64,000 nt of DNA, taken from the NCBI RefSeq assembly GCF_014655595.1, contig NZ_BNBL01000009.1, positions 266,421 to 330,420 of the forward strand, in the 5' to 3' direction. Origin of the DNA: Streptomyces griseocarneus (GTDB lineage: Bacteria > Actinomycetota > Actinomycetes > Streptomycetales > Streptomycetaceae). Positions 1-8,018 of this stretch are shown piece by piece (position 1 is the first letter of the stretch; each line of letters opens with the position of its first letter). The position numbers were made by a program, and so were the translations under genes. Below the pieces are notes generated by a model that did no database searches, was not told the DNA's origin, and was given only the letters and a program-made list of their open reading frames with translations.

Positions 1-2
1 GG

Positions 3-98
3 GCGGTCGTCGTCTCCCTGCGCGACCAGGCGAAGGACCGCGAGAAGGACCAGGAGAAGGGAGTCGACGGTGCGCTCGCCGAAACTGGCCGCGCTTGA
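3..98 (+). CDS. C-terminal end of an unidentified protein (partial)
   Basis: An open frame enters from the left edge and stops at TGA 96-98. The visible tail of about 31 residues is strongly charged, with alternating RDQAKDREKDQEKG-type residues, then ends ALAETGRA. It overlaps the proposed GTG start of the next gene (position 70) by 29 bases, which would fit an operon. In Streptomyces an ABC ATPase or another YhgE-like gene often lies upstream of a YhgE/Pip gene, but nothing in these residues identifies the family. No function can be given. Confidence 0.4.
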   Translation, partial: AVVVSLRDQAKDREKDQEKGVDGALAETGRA

Positions 99-2200
99 GC
101 TCAGGCGCTTCGGCAGGGGCCGTCTCCCCCGGGCCGCGCTCGTCGCGCTCCTGCTGCTGCCGCTGCTCTACGGCGCCCTGTACCTGTGGTCGTTCTGGGA
201 TCCGTACGGGCGCCTGGACAAGGTGCCCGTGGCGCTGGTCAACGCCGACCGGGGCGCCACCGTGGACGGACACCGGATCGCGGCGGGCGACTCGATCGTG
301 GCGGGCCTGCGGGAGAGCAAGTCGTTCCAGTGGCACGAGACGGGCGCCGACGAGGCCCGCACGGGCGTCGAGCGGGGCAGGTACTACCTCTCGCTGACCA
401 TCCCCGCCGACTTCAGCGAACGCGTCGCCTCCGCGTCCGGCGACTCCCCCGCGGCCGGCGCGCTGCGGGTCCGGACGAACGACGCCAACAACTACATCGT
501 CGGCCAGATCTCCCGCACGGTCTTCTCCGAGGTCCGCGCGGCCGCCTCCCGCAAGGCCTCCCGCTCCTTCTACGACAAGATCTTCGTCTCCTTCTCCGAG
601 CTCCACGGCAGGACCCGCGAGGCCGCCGAGGGCGCCGGGCGGCTCCAGGACGGCATCGGCAGGGCGGGCAAGGGCGCCGGCGACCTCAAGGACGGGCTGG
701 CCCGGGCGAAGCGGGGGCAGCGGCACCCTCGAGGACGGCGTCGGCGAACTCCACACCGGCGCGGGCACCCTCGACACCACGTCCCGGGAGCTGGCCACCG
801 GCGCGGGGAAGGTCGCGGCCGGCACCCAGCAGCTGGCGGACAAGGTCAACGCCGCCGCCCGCGACGAAGGGGCCTTCGTCAAGGGGCACGCCAAGGAGAT
901 CGGGGCGACCGCCCGCTTCGTCGCCGGGCAGGCGAAGCTCCTGCGCGACCACCTGGACGACCTGCCGTCCGCCGCGACCACCGCGGCGCTCGCCGAGGGC
1001 AGCCGCAAGAGCGCGGCCGCCCTCTCCGCGGCGTACACCACGCAGTGCCCGCCCCAGGGGGCCGCCGCCTACTGCCCCGAGCTGAAGAAGGCCGTCTTCG
1101 CCGCCACCCGGTCGGCGGCCGGCGCCGCGAAGCTCGACACGCTCGTGCAGAACAGGAACGGCGAACTCGACCGGCTCCCCGGCGAGCTGGACACCCTGCG
1201 CACCTACGCGCTGCGGCTCGCCAAGGAGGCCCCGAACCTCGCCCGGGACATCGACGGCGCGGTGCGCAACGTCAACACCCTCAACGAAGGCGCCCACAAG
1301 GTCGCCGACGGCGCCGGCCGGATCCACACCGGCGCGGGGAAGCTGAACAGCGGGCTCGGCACCGCCGAGAAGGGGGCCACCGAGCTCGACGGCGGCATCG
1401 GAAAGCTGCGCGAGGGCGCGGGCACGCTCCAGGGCGGCATGGTCAAGCTGTCCGACGGCTCCTCACAACTCGCCGGAGGGCTGCGCGACGGCGCCGCCCG
1501 GATACCCGACTACGACAAGAAGGACCGCGACGCGAAGACCGAGGTGATGGCCGACCCCGTGCGGCTGGCCGGCCGGGCGCTGCACGAAGCGCCCAACTAC
1601 GGCACCGGATTCGCCCCGTACTTCATCCCCCTGTCGCTGTGGGTCGGCGCGATGGTCGCCTACATGCTGATCCCGCCCCTCAACCGGCGGGCCCTGGCGG
1701 CCGGCGCCGCCGCCTGGCGGATCGCGCTGGCGGGCTGGCTGCCGGTGGTCGCCGTCGGCGTGCTGCAGACGGGCGCGCTGCTGGCCGTCCTGCACCGGGG
1801 GCTGGGGCTGCGGATGGCCCACGCCGGGGGCACGGTCGCCTTCCTCGCCCTGGTCACGGCGTGCTTCGCCGCCATCGTGCAGTGGCTGGGCGCCCGCTTC
1901 GGACCGGCCGGCCGCATCCTCGTCCTCGCGCTGCTGATGCTGCAGCTGACCTCGGCGGGCGGCACCTATCCCGTCCAGACCAGCCCCGGCTTCTTCAACG
2001 CCGTCCACCCCTTCCTGCCGATGAGTTACGTGGTCGAGGGGCTGCGCCACCTGATCAGCGGCGGCTCCCTCGCGCCGGTGTGGCAGGCGTGCGGGGTGCT
2101 GGCGGCGTTCACCGCCTGCGCCCTCGCGCTGACCGCCTGGTCGGCGCGCGGCAAGCAGGTGTGGTCCGTGGACCGGCTGCACCCGGAGCTGAGTCTGTGA
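70..2200 (+). pseudogene. YhgE/Pip-family membrane protein, interrupted by a frameshift
   Basis: The product is a YhgE/Pip-type membrane protein of about 710 residues, the family related to phage-infection and ABC-2-type membrane proteins. One N-terminal membrane helix (about residues 18-40) is followed by a long extracellular region rich in glycine-spaced L/A repeats (GAGxLxxGL). About five C-terminal helices follow, ending with the FFNAVHPFLPMSYVVEGLR signature. The N-terminal part reads from GTG 70 to about 712 in one frame. The rest, from about 716 to TGA 2198-2200, reads in the +1 frame. Deleting one G from the GGGGG run at 713-717 restores a continuous reading (ARAKRGSGTLEDGVGEL). This is either a natural frameshift or a base-call error. 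The TetR gene follows immediately and may regulate it. Confidence 0.85.
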
Positions 2201-2235
2201 GCGCGGACACCGCGCGTACAGGGAGAATCACTCTC

Positions 2236-2847
2236 ATGGACAGCAGCAGTACACGCCGCCAGAACACCCGGCGCAGACTCTTCGAGGCGGCGGTCACCCT
2301 CATCGCCGAGCAGGGCTTCTCCTCCACCACGGTGGACGAGATCGCCGAGCGCGCCGGAGTGGCGAAGGGCACGGTCTACTACAACTTCGCCAGCAAGACC
2401 GTGCTCTTCGAGGAGCTGCTGCGGCACGGCATCGAGCTGCTGACGGACTCCCTGCAGGCGGCCGCCGACGAGACCGCCGAACGCGGGGGCAGCCGGGTTG
2501 ACGCGCTCGACGCGATGATCCGGGCCGGGCTCGACTTCATCACGCGCTACCCGGCGCTCATGCAGCTCTACGTCGCCGAGCTGTGGCGCACCAACCGGGC
2601 CTGGCAGTCGACGCTGATGCAGGTCCGCCGACGCGCGATAGCGGTGATCGAGTCGGTGCTGCGCGAGGCGGTCGCGGAGGGCGAGCTGAGCGAGGAGATC
2701 GACGTGCCGCTGACGGCGTCCGCACTGTTCGGGATGGTGCTGGTGGCGGCGCTGGACTGGCAGTCGTTCCAGCCGGAGCGATCCATCGACGAGGTGCACT
2801 CCGCGCTGTCGCGGCTGCTGCAGGGGCGGGTGAGCGGCGGCCGCTGA
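2236..2847 (+). CDS. TetR/AcrR-family transcriptional regulator
   Basis: A 203-residue TetR-type repressor. The N-terminal helix-turn-helix covers about residues 8-55 (TRRRLFEAAVTLIAEQGFSS, then TVDEIAERAGVAKGTVYYNF). The remainder is a helical ligand-binding domain that gives no clue to the ligand. I chose ATG 2236 because an AGGGAGA sequence lies just upstream. An in-frame GTG at 2197 that overlaps the stop of the YhgE gene (GTGA) is a plausible coupled alternative and would add 13 residues. Being directly downstream of the membrane gene, it probably controls that operon and itself, which is inference from TetR neighbours in general. Confidence 0.9.
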   Translation: MDSSSTRRQNTRRRLFEAAVTLIAEQGFSSTTVDEIAERAGVAKGTVYYNFASKTVLFEELLRHGIELLTDSLQAAADETAERGGSRVDALDAMIRAGLDFITRYPALMQLYVAELWRTNRAWQSTLMQVRRRAIAVIESVLREAVAEGELSEEIDVPLTASALFGMVLVAALDWQSFQPERSIDEVHSALSRLLQGRVSGGR

Positions 2848-2867
2848 CGGGCCGGCGGACGTGCGCC

Positions 2868-2907
2868 GTCCCGGTGCGGACCGATCCCCCTCGATCCGCA
2901 CCGGGAC
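2868..2907 (+). terminator. Terminator hairpin after the TetR gene
   Basis: Perfect 13-bp inverted repeat (GTCCCGGTGCGGA with TCCGCACCGGGAC) around a 14-nt loop, 20 nt after the TetR stop codon. There is no T-run, as is usual in Streptomyces. Confidence 0.7.
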
Positions 2908-3073
2908 AGCGTTCCCCCGTGACTCCCCCCAGAGCCCCCATGGGGCTCCCGTGCCCCCCCGTACGGCAGGGCCGCCGCGCCGTTCCGCCGCCCCGTGTCG
3001 GCGGTGCCGGCCCGGGCGTCCCTTCCGTGCCCCCTACTCTCCCCCGCCGGCGGGGTCCGGCCCATCCGCGCGG

Positions 3074-3106
3074 GTACTCATCTCCCCGCCTAGGTACGCG
3101 TACTCA
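3074..3106 (+). promoter_or_regulatory. Two GTACTCA repeats and a GTACGCGTAC palindrome in a 341-bp intergenic region
   Basis: The gap 2848-3188 contains the TetR terminator and then two direct copies of GTACTCA (3074-3080 and 3100-3106, start to start 26 bp). The second copy is fused to the perfect palindrome GTACGCGTAC (3094-3103). They sit 83-115 bp upstream of the FAD-enzyme start, so they may be operator sites. The cognate protein is unknown. Confidence 0.4.
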
Positions 3107-3176
3107 GACGTGAGCCCCCGGCACCGGGCGCGAACGGGTGCGGGGCCGCGTTGCGGGCCGGGCGCCGGGGTGCGGA

Positions 3177-3182
3177 TACAGT
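3177..3182 (+). promoter_or_regulatory. Putative -10 element of a leaderless transcript
   Basis: TACAGT matches the actinobacterial TANNNT -10 pattern and ends 6 nt before ATG 3189. No Shine-Dalgarno sequence is present, so transcription probably starts at the ATG. Confidence 0.4.
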
Positions 3183-3188
3183 CGGCGC

Positions 3189-4694
3189 ATGGCACGGATT
3201 GCGGTGATCGGCGCCGGGATGGGCGCGATGGCCACCGCTGCCCGGCTGGCCGTCGCGGGCCACCGGGTGGCGGTGTACGAACAGGGACCAACCCACGGCG
3301 GTGGCGTCGGGCGGCTGGAGCGGGACGGGTTCGTCTTCGACACCGGCCCGGGGCTGCTGCACCTGCCCGCCGTCTACCGCGACCTGTTCGTCAAGACCGG
3401 CAAGGAATCGCTCGAGCAGTGCCTGGAGCTGGTCCAGGTCGACCCGGCGAGCCGGCACGTCTTCCCCGACGGCACCGACGTCGTCCTGCCCAACGCCTCG
3501 CGGGCCGGCGTCGTGGCCGCCCTGGACGCGGCGGTGGGCCCGGGCGCGGGCGAGCGCTGGAGCGATCTGGTCAACCGGGCGCGCGAGGTCTGGGACGCCA
3601 CGCGGCGCCCGCTGCTGGAGGAGCCGCTGCGCGCGGAGCGCGCCGCGGCCCTGTGCCAGGACCCCTACCCGGCCGTGCGCCGGCGCGGCCTCTTCCGGCG
3701 GCCGGCGCCCGCCACCCTGGCGTCCGTCGCCGAGCGGGAGTTGAAGGACCCCCGCCTCGTCGGCCTGCTCGAGAGCCACGCCCTCGCGTACGGCCTCGAT
3801 CCCCGCCGCGCCCCCGCGAGCGCGACCGTGCTGCCGTACATGGAGCAGACCTTCGGCAGCTGGTACGTGCGCGGCGGCCTGCGCGGGCTGGCCGACGCCC
3901 TGTACGAGCGGTGCCTGGCGCGGCGCGTGGAGTTCTCCTTCGGCGCCGAGGTCGTGGGCCTGGTGGAGAAGGACGGCCGGGCGGCCGGGGTGCGCCTGGC
4001 CGACGGCGGCGTGGCCGAGGCCGACATGGTGGTGGCCGCGGTGTCGCCCGGCCGGCTGGCGGCCATCGCACCGGGCGCGGAGGGGCGGCCGTCGGCGGCC
4101 CCCGTCCCGCCGCCCGGCAGGTTCGGCGTGTTCCTGGCGCTCTCCGGCGCCCGGCCGCAGGGCACCGCGCACCGCACGGTGGTCCACGCGGCCGACCGCG
4201 GCGCCGAGTTGGACGCCGTCTTCGGCGAGCGCGGCGGGACCGGCTACGGGCCGACGGTGACGGTGCTGCGGCCCGACGACCCCACCACGCGCCCGGGCGA
4301 CGACCACGAGGCGGTGACGCTCACCGCGACGGTCGCCCCGCACGGCCGGGTGGACTGGTCCGCGCCCGGGGCGTCCGCCGGCTTCGCCGAGCGGGTGATC
4401 CGGGCGGCCGAGGCCGCCGTGCCGAACCTGCGCGAGCGGCTGATGTGGCACGAGGTGCGCACCCCGGCCGACACCCGGGCGGCGACCGGAGCCGAGGGCG
4501 GCGGCGTGCCCGCGCCGGCGCTGGCCGGCACGGAGGGCGCGTTCCTGCACCCCGGCAACCTCACCGGCCTGCCCGGCCTGTATCTGGCGGGCGGCTTCGC
4601 CCACCCCGGCGGCGGGCTGGCGCACGCCGGCATGTCCGGTGCGCTGGTCGCCGGGCTGATCGTGGACGGGGCGGACTGGCGCGGCTCGCAGTAG
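3189..4694 (+). CDS. FAD-dependent oxidoreductase of the phytoene desaturase type
   Basis: A 501-residue flavoprotein. Residues 4-12 form the dinucleotide-binding turn (AVIGAGMG), followed by an E/Q-rich second strand (VAVYEQGPTHGGGVGRLERD). The C-terminus carries the carotenoid-desaturase/amine-oxidase signature GLYLAGGFAHPGGGLAHAGM around 465-485. The family includes phytoene desaturases and many uncharacterised NAD(P)/FAD-dependent enzymes. No crtB, crtE or other carotenoid gene is nearby, so the substrate is unknown. I chose ATG 3189 over an in-frame start at 3138 because the Rossmann motif begins at residue 4 and no SD precedes either start. The following gene is convergent. Confidence 0.88.
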   Translation: MARIAVIGAGMGAMATAARLAVAGHRVAVYEQGPTHGGGVGRLERDGFVFDTGPGLLHLPAVYRDLFVKTGKESLEQCLELVQVDPASRHVFPDGTDVVLPNASRAGVVAALDAAVGPGAGERWSDLVNRAREVWDATRRPLLEEPLRAERAAALCQDPYPAVRRRGLFRRPAPATLASVAERELKDPRLVGLLESHALAYGLDPRRAPASATVLPYMEQTFGSWYVRGGLRGLADALYERCLARRVEFSFGAEVVGLVEKDGRAAGVRLADGGVAEADMVVAAVSPGRLAAIAPGAEGRPSAAPVPPPGRFGVFLALSGARPQGTAHRTVVHAADRGAELDAVFGERGGTGYGPTVTVLRPDDPTTRPGDDHEAVTLTATVAPHGRVDWSAPGASAGFAERVIRAAEAAVPNLRERLMWHEVRTPADTRAATGAEGGGVPAPALAGTEGAFLHPGNLTGLPGLYLAGGFAHPGGGLAHAGMSGALVAGLIVDGADWRGSQ

Positions 4695-4722
4695 GCCGCC
4701 CGCGGCGTCCCCGCGCCGGGGG

Positions 4723-5682
4723 TCAGTAGCGGTAGTGCTGTTGTTCGTCGTAGCCGTGGCCGGGCGCCTGCTGCGGCGGGTACGGCTGCTGCTGACCGCC
4801 CTGCCCGGAGGGCGGGGTGTCGTTGTCGCGCTGCTGCGGCACCCAGACGCCGCCGGGCGGGGTGTCGAAGTCGTACTGCGGCGTGTACACCCCGGAGGCG
4901 GGGGTCCCGCCGCCGTACTGCTGCTGCGGATAGGTCTGCTGCGGGTACGGCTGCTGCTGGCCGTACACGTCGTACTGCTCGTAGGACGGCGGGCGGTTGC
5001 CGATGTACGGGTCGGAGTACGAGGCGTACTGCCCCTGGCCGTAGTCGTACTGGCCGGCGTAGCCGCCCTGGGCCGGGGCGCCGGGGGCGGCGGCCTGGCC
5101 GTCGTAGCCGTCGGTGTGCCCGAAGACGTTGTCGTCGGCGCTGCCGGAGGGGTCGTAGCCACCGGGGTGGGGCTGCTCGGCCGTGGGCTGCTGGGGCACG
5201 GCGGGCATGAGCTCGGTGGCGGCGGCGTCCAGGCTCGGGGCGGGCGGGGGCGCGTCGGGGCCCGAGGACGGGCCGTCGGTGTCGGTGGCGGCGGGCGCGG
5301 GGGCGGGCGCGGGACCCTTGCGGCGGCGGCCGGATCCGGGCCGGTTCTCGGCCGCGGCCCGGCCCTTGCCCCTGCCCCTCGGTGCGTCCTTGCCCTTCGG
5401 CGCGCTCCCGGGGCCGGCGTCCTCCTCCTTGCGGCGCAGCGCCCAGCCCATGGAGAAGCCGCGGCGGAAGGAGAGGGTCACGAAGGTCTGGCCGACGCCG
5501 AAGGCGAGGGCGCCCACGACGATGACCGCCACGGACGGTACGGCCACTCCGGCGACGACCCCGAGGAAGCCGACGAAGGCGAGGAGCCGCCAGCGCAGCC
5601 GCGCCTTGTACTGCAGCAGCACCTCGCCGAGCAGCCAGAGCGCGACGACACCGAACGCGATGTAGAGGACCGTCCAGCCCAT
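4723..5682 (-). CDS. Membrane protein with a long Q/Y/P/G-rich cytoplasmic tail
   Basis: 319 residues. The first about 80 form two to three membrane helices (around 3-20, 32-50 and 53-75), followed by a basic patch. The remaining about 220 residues are low complexity: a charged K/R/A/P stretch, then a tail rich in Gln, Tyr, Pro and Gly with repeated PYPQQ- and YGQ-like units, ending YDEQQHYRY. Such disordered tails occur in many actinobacterial membrane proteins. No enzymatic motif is visible. The start has a good GAGAGGGG SD. It lies 43 nt downstream of metF on the same strand and may be co-transcribed. Function unknown. Confidence 0.85.
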   Translation of the reverse strand: MGWTVLYIAFGVVALWLLGEVLLQYKARLRWRLLAFVGFLGVVAGVAVPSVAVIVVGALAFGVGQTFVTLSFRRGFSMGWALRRKEEDAGPGSAPKGKDAPRGRGKGRAAAENRPGSGRRRKGPAPAPAPAATDTDGPSSGPDAPPPAPSLDAAATELMPAVPQQPTAEQPHPGGYDPSGSADDNVFGHTDGYDGQAAAPGAPAQGGYAGQYDYGQGQYASYSDPYIGNRPPSYEQYDVYGQQQPYPQQTYPQQQYGGGTPASGVYTPQYDFDTPPGGVWVPQQRDNDTPPSGQGGQQQPYPPQQAPGHGYDEQQHYRY

Positions 5683-5725
5683 TAACGCCCCTCTCGTGCG
5701 ACCGCCCGTCCGCCGGCCGGCCGTG

Positions 5726-6643
5726 TCAGGACCGCTGGTGCAGCCCCAGGTTCTCGTAGATTTCCAACGTGGCCGTTGAGTGGTTCAGGGTAATGAAGTG
5801 CAACCCGGGGATCTCCTCGGCCATCAACCGGGCACACAGGTCCGTCGCGTACTCGATTCCGATCGAGCGTACAGCGGCCGCATCGTCCTTCACCGCGAGG
5901 ATCCGCTCCGCGAGGTCCGGCGGGAAGGCCGCATTACTGAGCTGCGCGAATCGTTCGATCTGGCGCACGTTGGTGACCGGCATGATTTCCGGAATGATCG
6001 GAGTTTGGCAACCCGCTGCCGCGACCCGATCGCGGAGCCGGAGATAGTCCTCGGGGTAGAAGAACATCTGGGTGATGGCGAAATCCGCACCCGCCCGGCA
6101 CTTGTCGACGAAGTGCCCGATATCGGTCTCCCAGTCGGTGGAGCGCGGATGCATCTCCGGGAAGGCCGCGACGCCCACGCAGAAGTCGCCCGACTCCTTG
6201 ATGAGCCGCACCAGGTCGGCGGCGTAGCGCACGCCCTCCGGGTGGTGCACCCACTCGCCCATGGGGTCGCCGGGCGGGTCGCCGCGCAGGGCCAGCATGT
6301 TGCGGATGCCCACGTCGGCGTACTGGCCGATGATGTTGCGCAGCTCGGCCACGGAGTGGTTGACCGCGGTGAGGTGGGCCACGGGGGTCAGGGTGGTGTC
6401 GGTCGCGATGCGCTCGGTCGCCCGGACGGTGCCCTCACGGGAGGAGCCGCCGGCGCCGTAGGTCACCGAGACGAAGGTCGGTCCGACGGCTTCGATCCGC
6501 CGGATGGCGTTCCACAGCGTCCGTTCGCCCTTCTCCGTCCTCGGGGCTGCGAACTCGAAGGAGTACGACCGCTCGCCTGAGGCGAGCAGATCCCGCACGG
6601 TGCGCGCGTGGTCCGTCCTGGTGGAGGCAGTGCCAAGGGCCAT
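5726..6643 (-). CDS. metF: Methylenetetrahydrofolate reductase
   Basis: 305 residues. It reduces 5,10-methylene-THF to 5-methyl-THF, the methyl donor for methionine synthesis, using FAD in a TIM barrel. Diagnostic motifs are SYSFEFAAPRTEKGE (catalytic Glu30), SVTYGAGGSS (residues 59-68), LALRGDPPGDP, and the ITQMFFYPEDY and PGLHFITLNHS segments. The length is typical for bacterial MetF. I see no SD before the ATG, but a TAACTT -10-like hexamer ends 6 nt upstream, so the mRNA is probably leaderless. thiE lies upstream on the same strand, 159 nt away. I could not recognise a SAM riboswitch in that gap. Confidence 0.97.
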   Translation of the reverse strand: MALGTASTRTDHARTVRDLLASGERSYSFEFAAPRTEKGERTLWNAIRRIEAVGPTFVSVTYGAGGSSREGTVRATERIATDTTLTPVAHLTAVNHSVAELRNIIGQYADVGIRNMLALRGDPPGDPMGEWVHHPEGVRYAADLVRLIKESGDFCVGVAAFPEMHPRSTDWETDIGHFVDKCRAGADFAITQMFFYPEDYLRLRDRVAAAGCQTPIIPEIMPVTNVRQIERFAQLSNAAFPPDLAERILAVKDDAAAVRSIGIEYATDLCARLMAEEIPGLHFITLNHSTATLEIYENLGLHQRS

Positions 6644-6649
6644 ACCGGC

Positions 6650-6655
6650 AAGTTA
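6650..6655 (-). promoter_or_regulatory. Putative -10 element of leaderless metF
   Basis: TAACTT on the minus strand, with 6 nt to the metF ATG and no ribosome binding site between. Confidence 0.4.
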
Positions 6656-6802
6656 ACCAGCGGGTCCGTGGACCCCCCAACCGGATCAGCGAAATGTCCT
6701 GTTCGCGGGGCAACCGTCCACCGACCGTCCCACTCCTTGGACACCTGGCATCTCACGGGCCCCTTGCGCGGGGGCACCGACAGCCCGGAGCCGGGGGCGG
6801 GG

Positions 6803-7459
6803 CTATGCCTCGTGGGCGCGTATCCGCTCGGCCAGCCGCGCGGCGGCCGCGCCCGGGTCGTCGGCCTCGGTGATCGCGCGCACCACCACGATCCGCCGGG
6901 CGCCCGCGGCGAGCACCTCGTCGACGTTGCCCTCGTCGATCCCGCCGATGGCGAACCAGGGCCGTACGGGCTCGAGCGCCGCGGCGTAGCGCACCAGGTC
7001 CAGGCCCGGGGCGTGGCGGCCGGGCTTGGTGGGGGTCGGCCAGCAGGGGCCGGTGCAGAAATAGTCCACGCCGGGCTCGGCGACGGCGGCGTCGACCTCG
7101 GCCTCGGCGTGCGTGGAGCGGCCGATCAGCACGTCCTCGCCGAGGATCGCGCGGGCGGCGGGCACGGGCAGGTCGCCCTGGCCCAGGTGGAGCACGTCGG
7201 AGCCGATGGCGTGCGCGACGTCGGCGCGGTCGTTGACCGCGAGGAGCCGGCCGTGGCGGCGGGCGGCCTCGGCGAACACGGCGAGGTGCTCCAGCTCCTC
7301 CCCCGCCTCCATGCCCTTGTCGCGCAGCTGGACGATGTCGACGCCTCCGTCACCGAGCACGGCGTCCAGGAACTCCGGCAGGTCGCCCTGGCGCTTGCGG
7401 GCGTCGGTGCACAGGTACAGCCGGGCGTCGGCGAGCCGCTCGCGTGCGGTGACGGACAT
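6803..7459 (-). CDS. thiE: Thiamine-phosphate synthase
   Basis: 218 residues. It joins HMP-pyrophosphate and the thiazole phosphate carboxylate to thiamine phosphate. TIM-barrel motifs in order: DIVQLRDK (41-48), AVNDRADVAHAIGSDVLHLG (from about 74), the phosphate-binding LIGRSTH, the TGPCWPTPTKPG loop and FAIGGI. I chose ATG 7459 rather than a start 12 codons earlier because the latter adds a basic, non-conserved leader. Its partners thiO, thiS and thiG are about 2 kb away in the opposite orientation. No THI element precedes thiE, so the TPP switch in this window does not control it directly. Confidence 0.95.
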   Translation of the reverse strand: MSVTARERLADARLYLCTDARKRQGDLPEFLDAVLGDGGVDIVQLRDKGMEAGEELEHLAVFAEAARRHGRLLAVNDRADVAHAIGSDVLHLGQGDLPVPAARAILGEDVLIGRSTHAEAEVDAAVAEPGVDYFCTGPCWPTPTKPGRHAPGLDLVRYAAALEPVRPWFAIGGIDEGNVDEVLAAGARRIVVVRAITEADDPGAAAARLAERIRAHEA

Positions 7460-7481
7460 GTGGTGGGTCCCCCCGGGTCGG

Positions 7482-7521
7482 CGGCGTACGGGCACGGGAT
7501 GCTCCCCGTGCCCGTACGCCG
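7482..7521 (-). terminator. Terminator hairpin between the Rv2175c-like gene and thiE
   Basis: Perfect 17-bp inverted repeat (CGGCGTACGGGCACGGG and its complement) with a 6-nt loop, lying 40 nt past the stop of the upstream minus-strand gene and 23 nt before thiE. Confidence 0.7.
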
Positions 7522-7560
7522 GACGGTTTTCACTTCGCGTCTACGGCGCCTGCGGGCGCG

Positions 7561-7926
7561 TCAGACGGCGAGCGCCTGGGCGCGGCGCTTCACCTCCGTG
7601 CCGCGATTCTCGCGCAGCGCCTGCGCGGGGGTGCCGGGCAGGGTCGGGTCGGGGGTGAAGAGCCACTCCAGCATTTCCTCGTCGCTGAAGCCGTCGTCCC
7701 GCAGCAGCGTCAAGGTCCCGGCCAGGCCCTTGACCACCTTGCCCTCGCCGATGAAGTCGGCGGGCACCATGAGCACTCGGTTCTCGCCACGGCGTACGGC
7801 GATCAGCTGGCCCTCCTTGACCAGCTGCCGGACGCGCGTCACCTCGACATCGAGCTTTTCGGCGATGTCGGGGAGGTTGAGCCAGGCGGGGACGAGAGCA
7901 TCGATCTTTGCGTCAATCTCGGTCAC
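7561..7926 (-). CDS. Rv2175c-family DNA-binding protein
   Basis: 121 residues from GTG 7926, the only usable start before the conserved region. The N-terminal half is a winged helix-turn-helix (LNLPDIAEKLDVEVTRVRQL, then VKEGQLIAVRRGENR). The C-terminal half (about 55-121) is the all-helical Rv2175c domain with the GTLTLLRDDGFSDEEMLEWL motif. The Mycobacterium tuberculosis homologue is a DNA-binding protein phosphorylated by PknL, a PASTA-type kinase. Notably, a PASTA kinase gene lies about 4 kb away here (11800). Its target genes are unknown. Confidence 0.88.
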   Translation of the reverse strand: MTEIDAKIDALVPAWLNLPDIAEKLDVEVTRVRQLVKEGQLIAVRRGENRVLMVPADFIGEGKVVKGLAGTLTLLRDDGFSDEEMLEWLFTPDPTLPGTPAQALRENRGTEVKRRAQALAV

Positions 7927-8018
7927 GGGGACAAGCCTGCCATCCTGGACTGACAGTCGGTAGCCGGGTTGACCCGAGCCGGTCCCGGAACCGGCCCCGA
8001 GGTCACCCCACCGGCCCC

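Noticed and set aside
70..2847. A continuous 925-codon frame joining the YhgE start to the TetR protein
   Set aside because: The middle 490 codons are Arg/Gly/Pro-rich out-of-frame translation. YhgE sequence continues in another frame and TetR has its own start and SD.
3189..4694. Carotenoid biosynthesis cluster
   Set aside because: Only one desaturase-like gene is present. No crtE, crtB or crtY genes are nearby.
3090..5162. A 690-codon minus-strand frame
   Set aside because: Composition is typical shadow coding (Ala/Arg/Gly/Pro runs) and it runs opposite the FAD enzyme gene.
4723..5400. Tandem repeat or mobile sequence in the Q/Y-rich tail
   Set aside because: The repetition is only low-complexity codons (CAG/TAC/CCG) of one continuous protein tail, with no exact repeat units.
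6644..6802. SAM riboswitch before metF
   Set aside because: None of the conserved aptamer blocks could be found in the 159-nt gap, and the promoter appears leaderless, leaving no room for a 5' leader.
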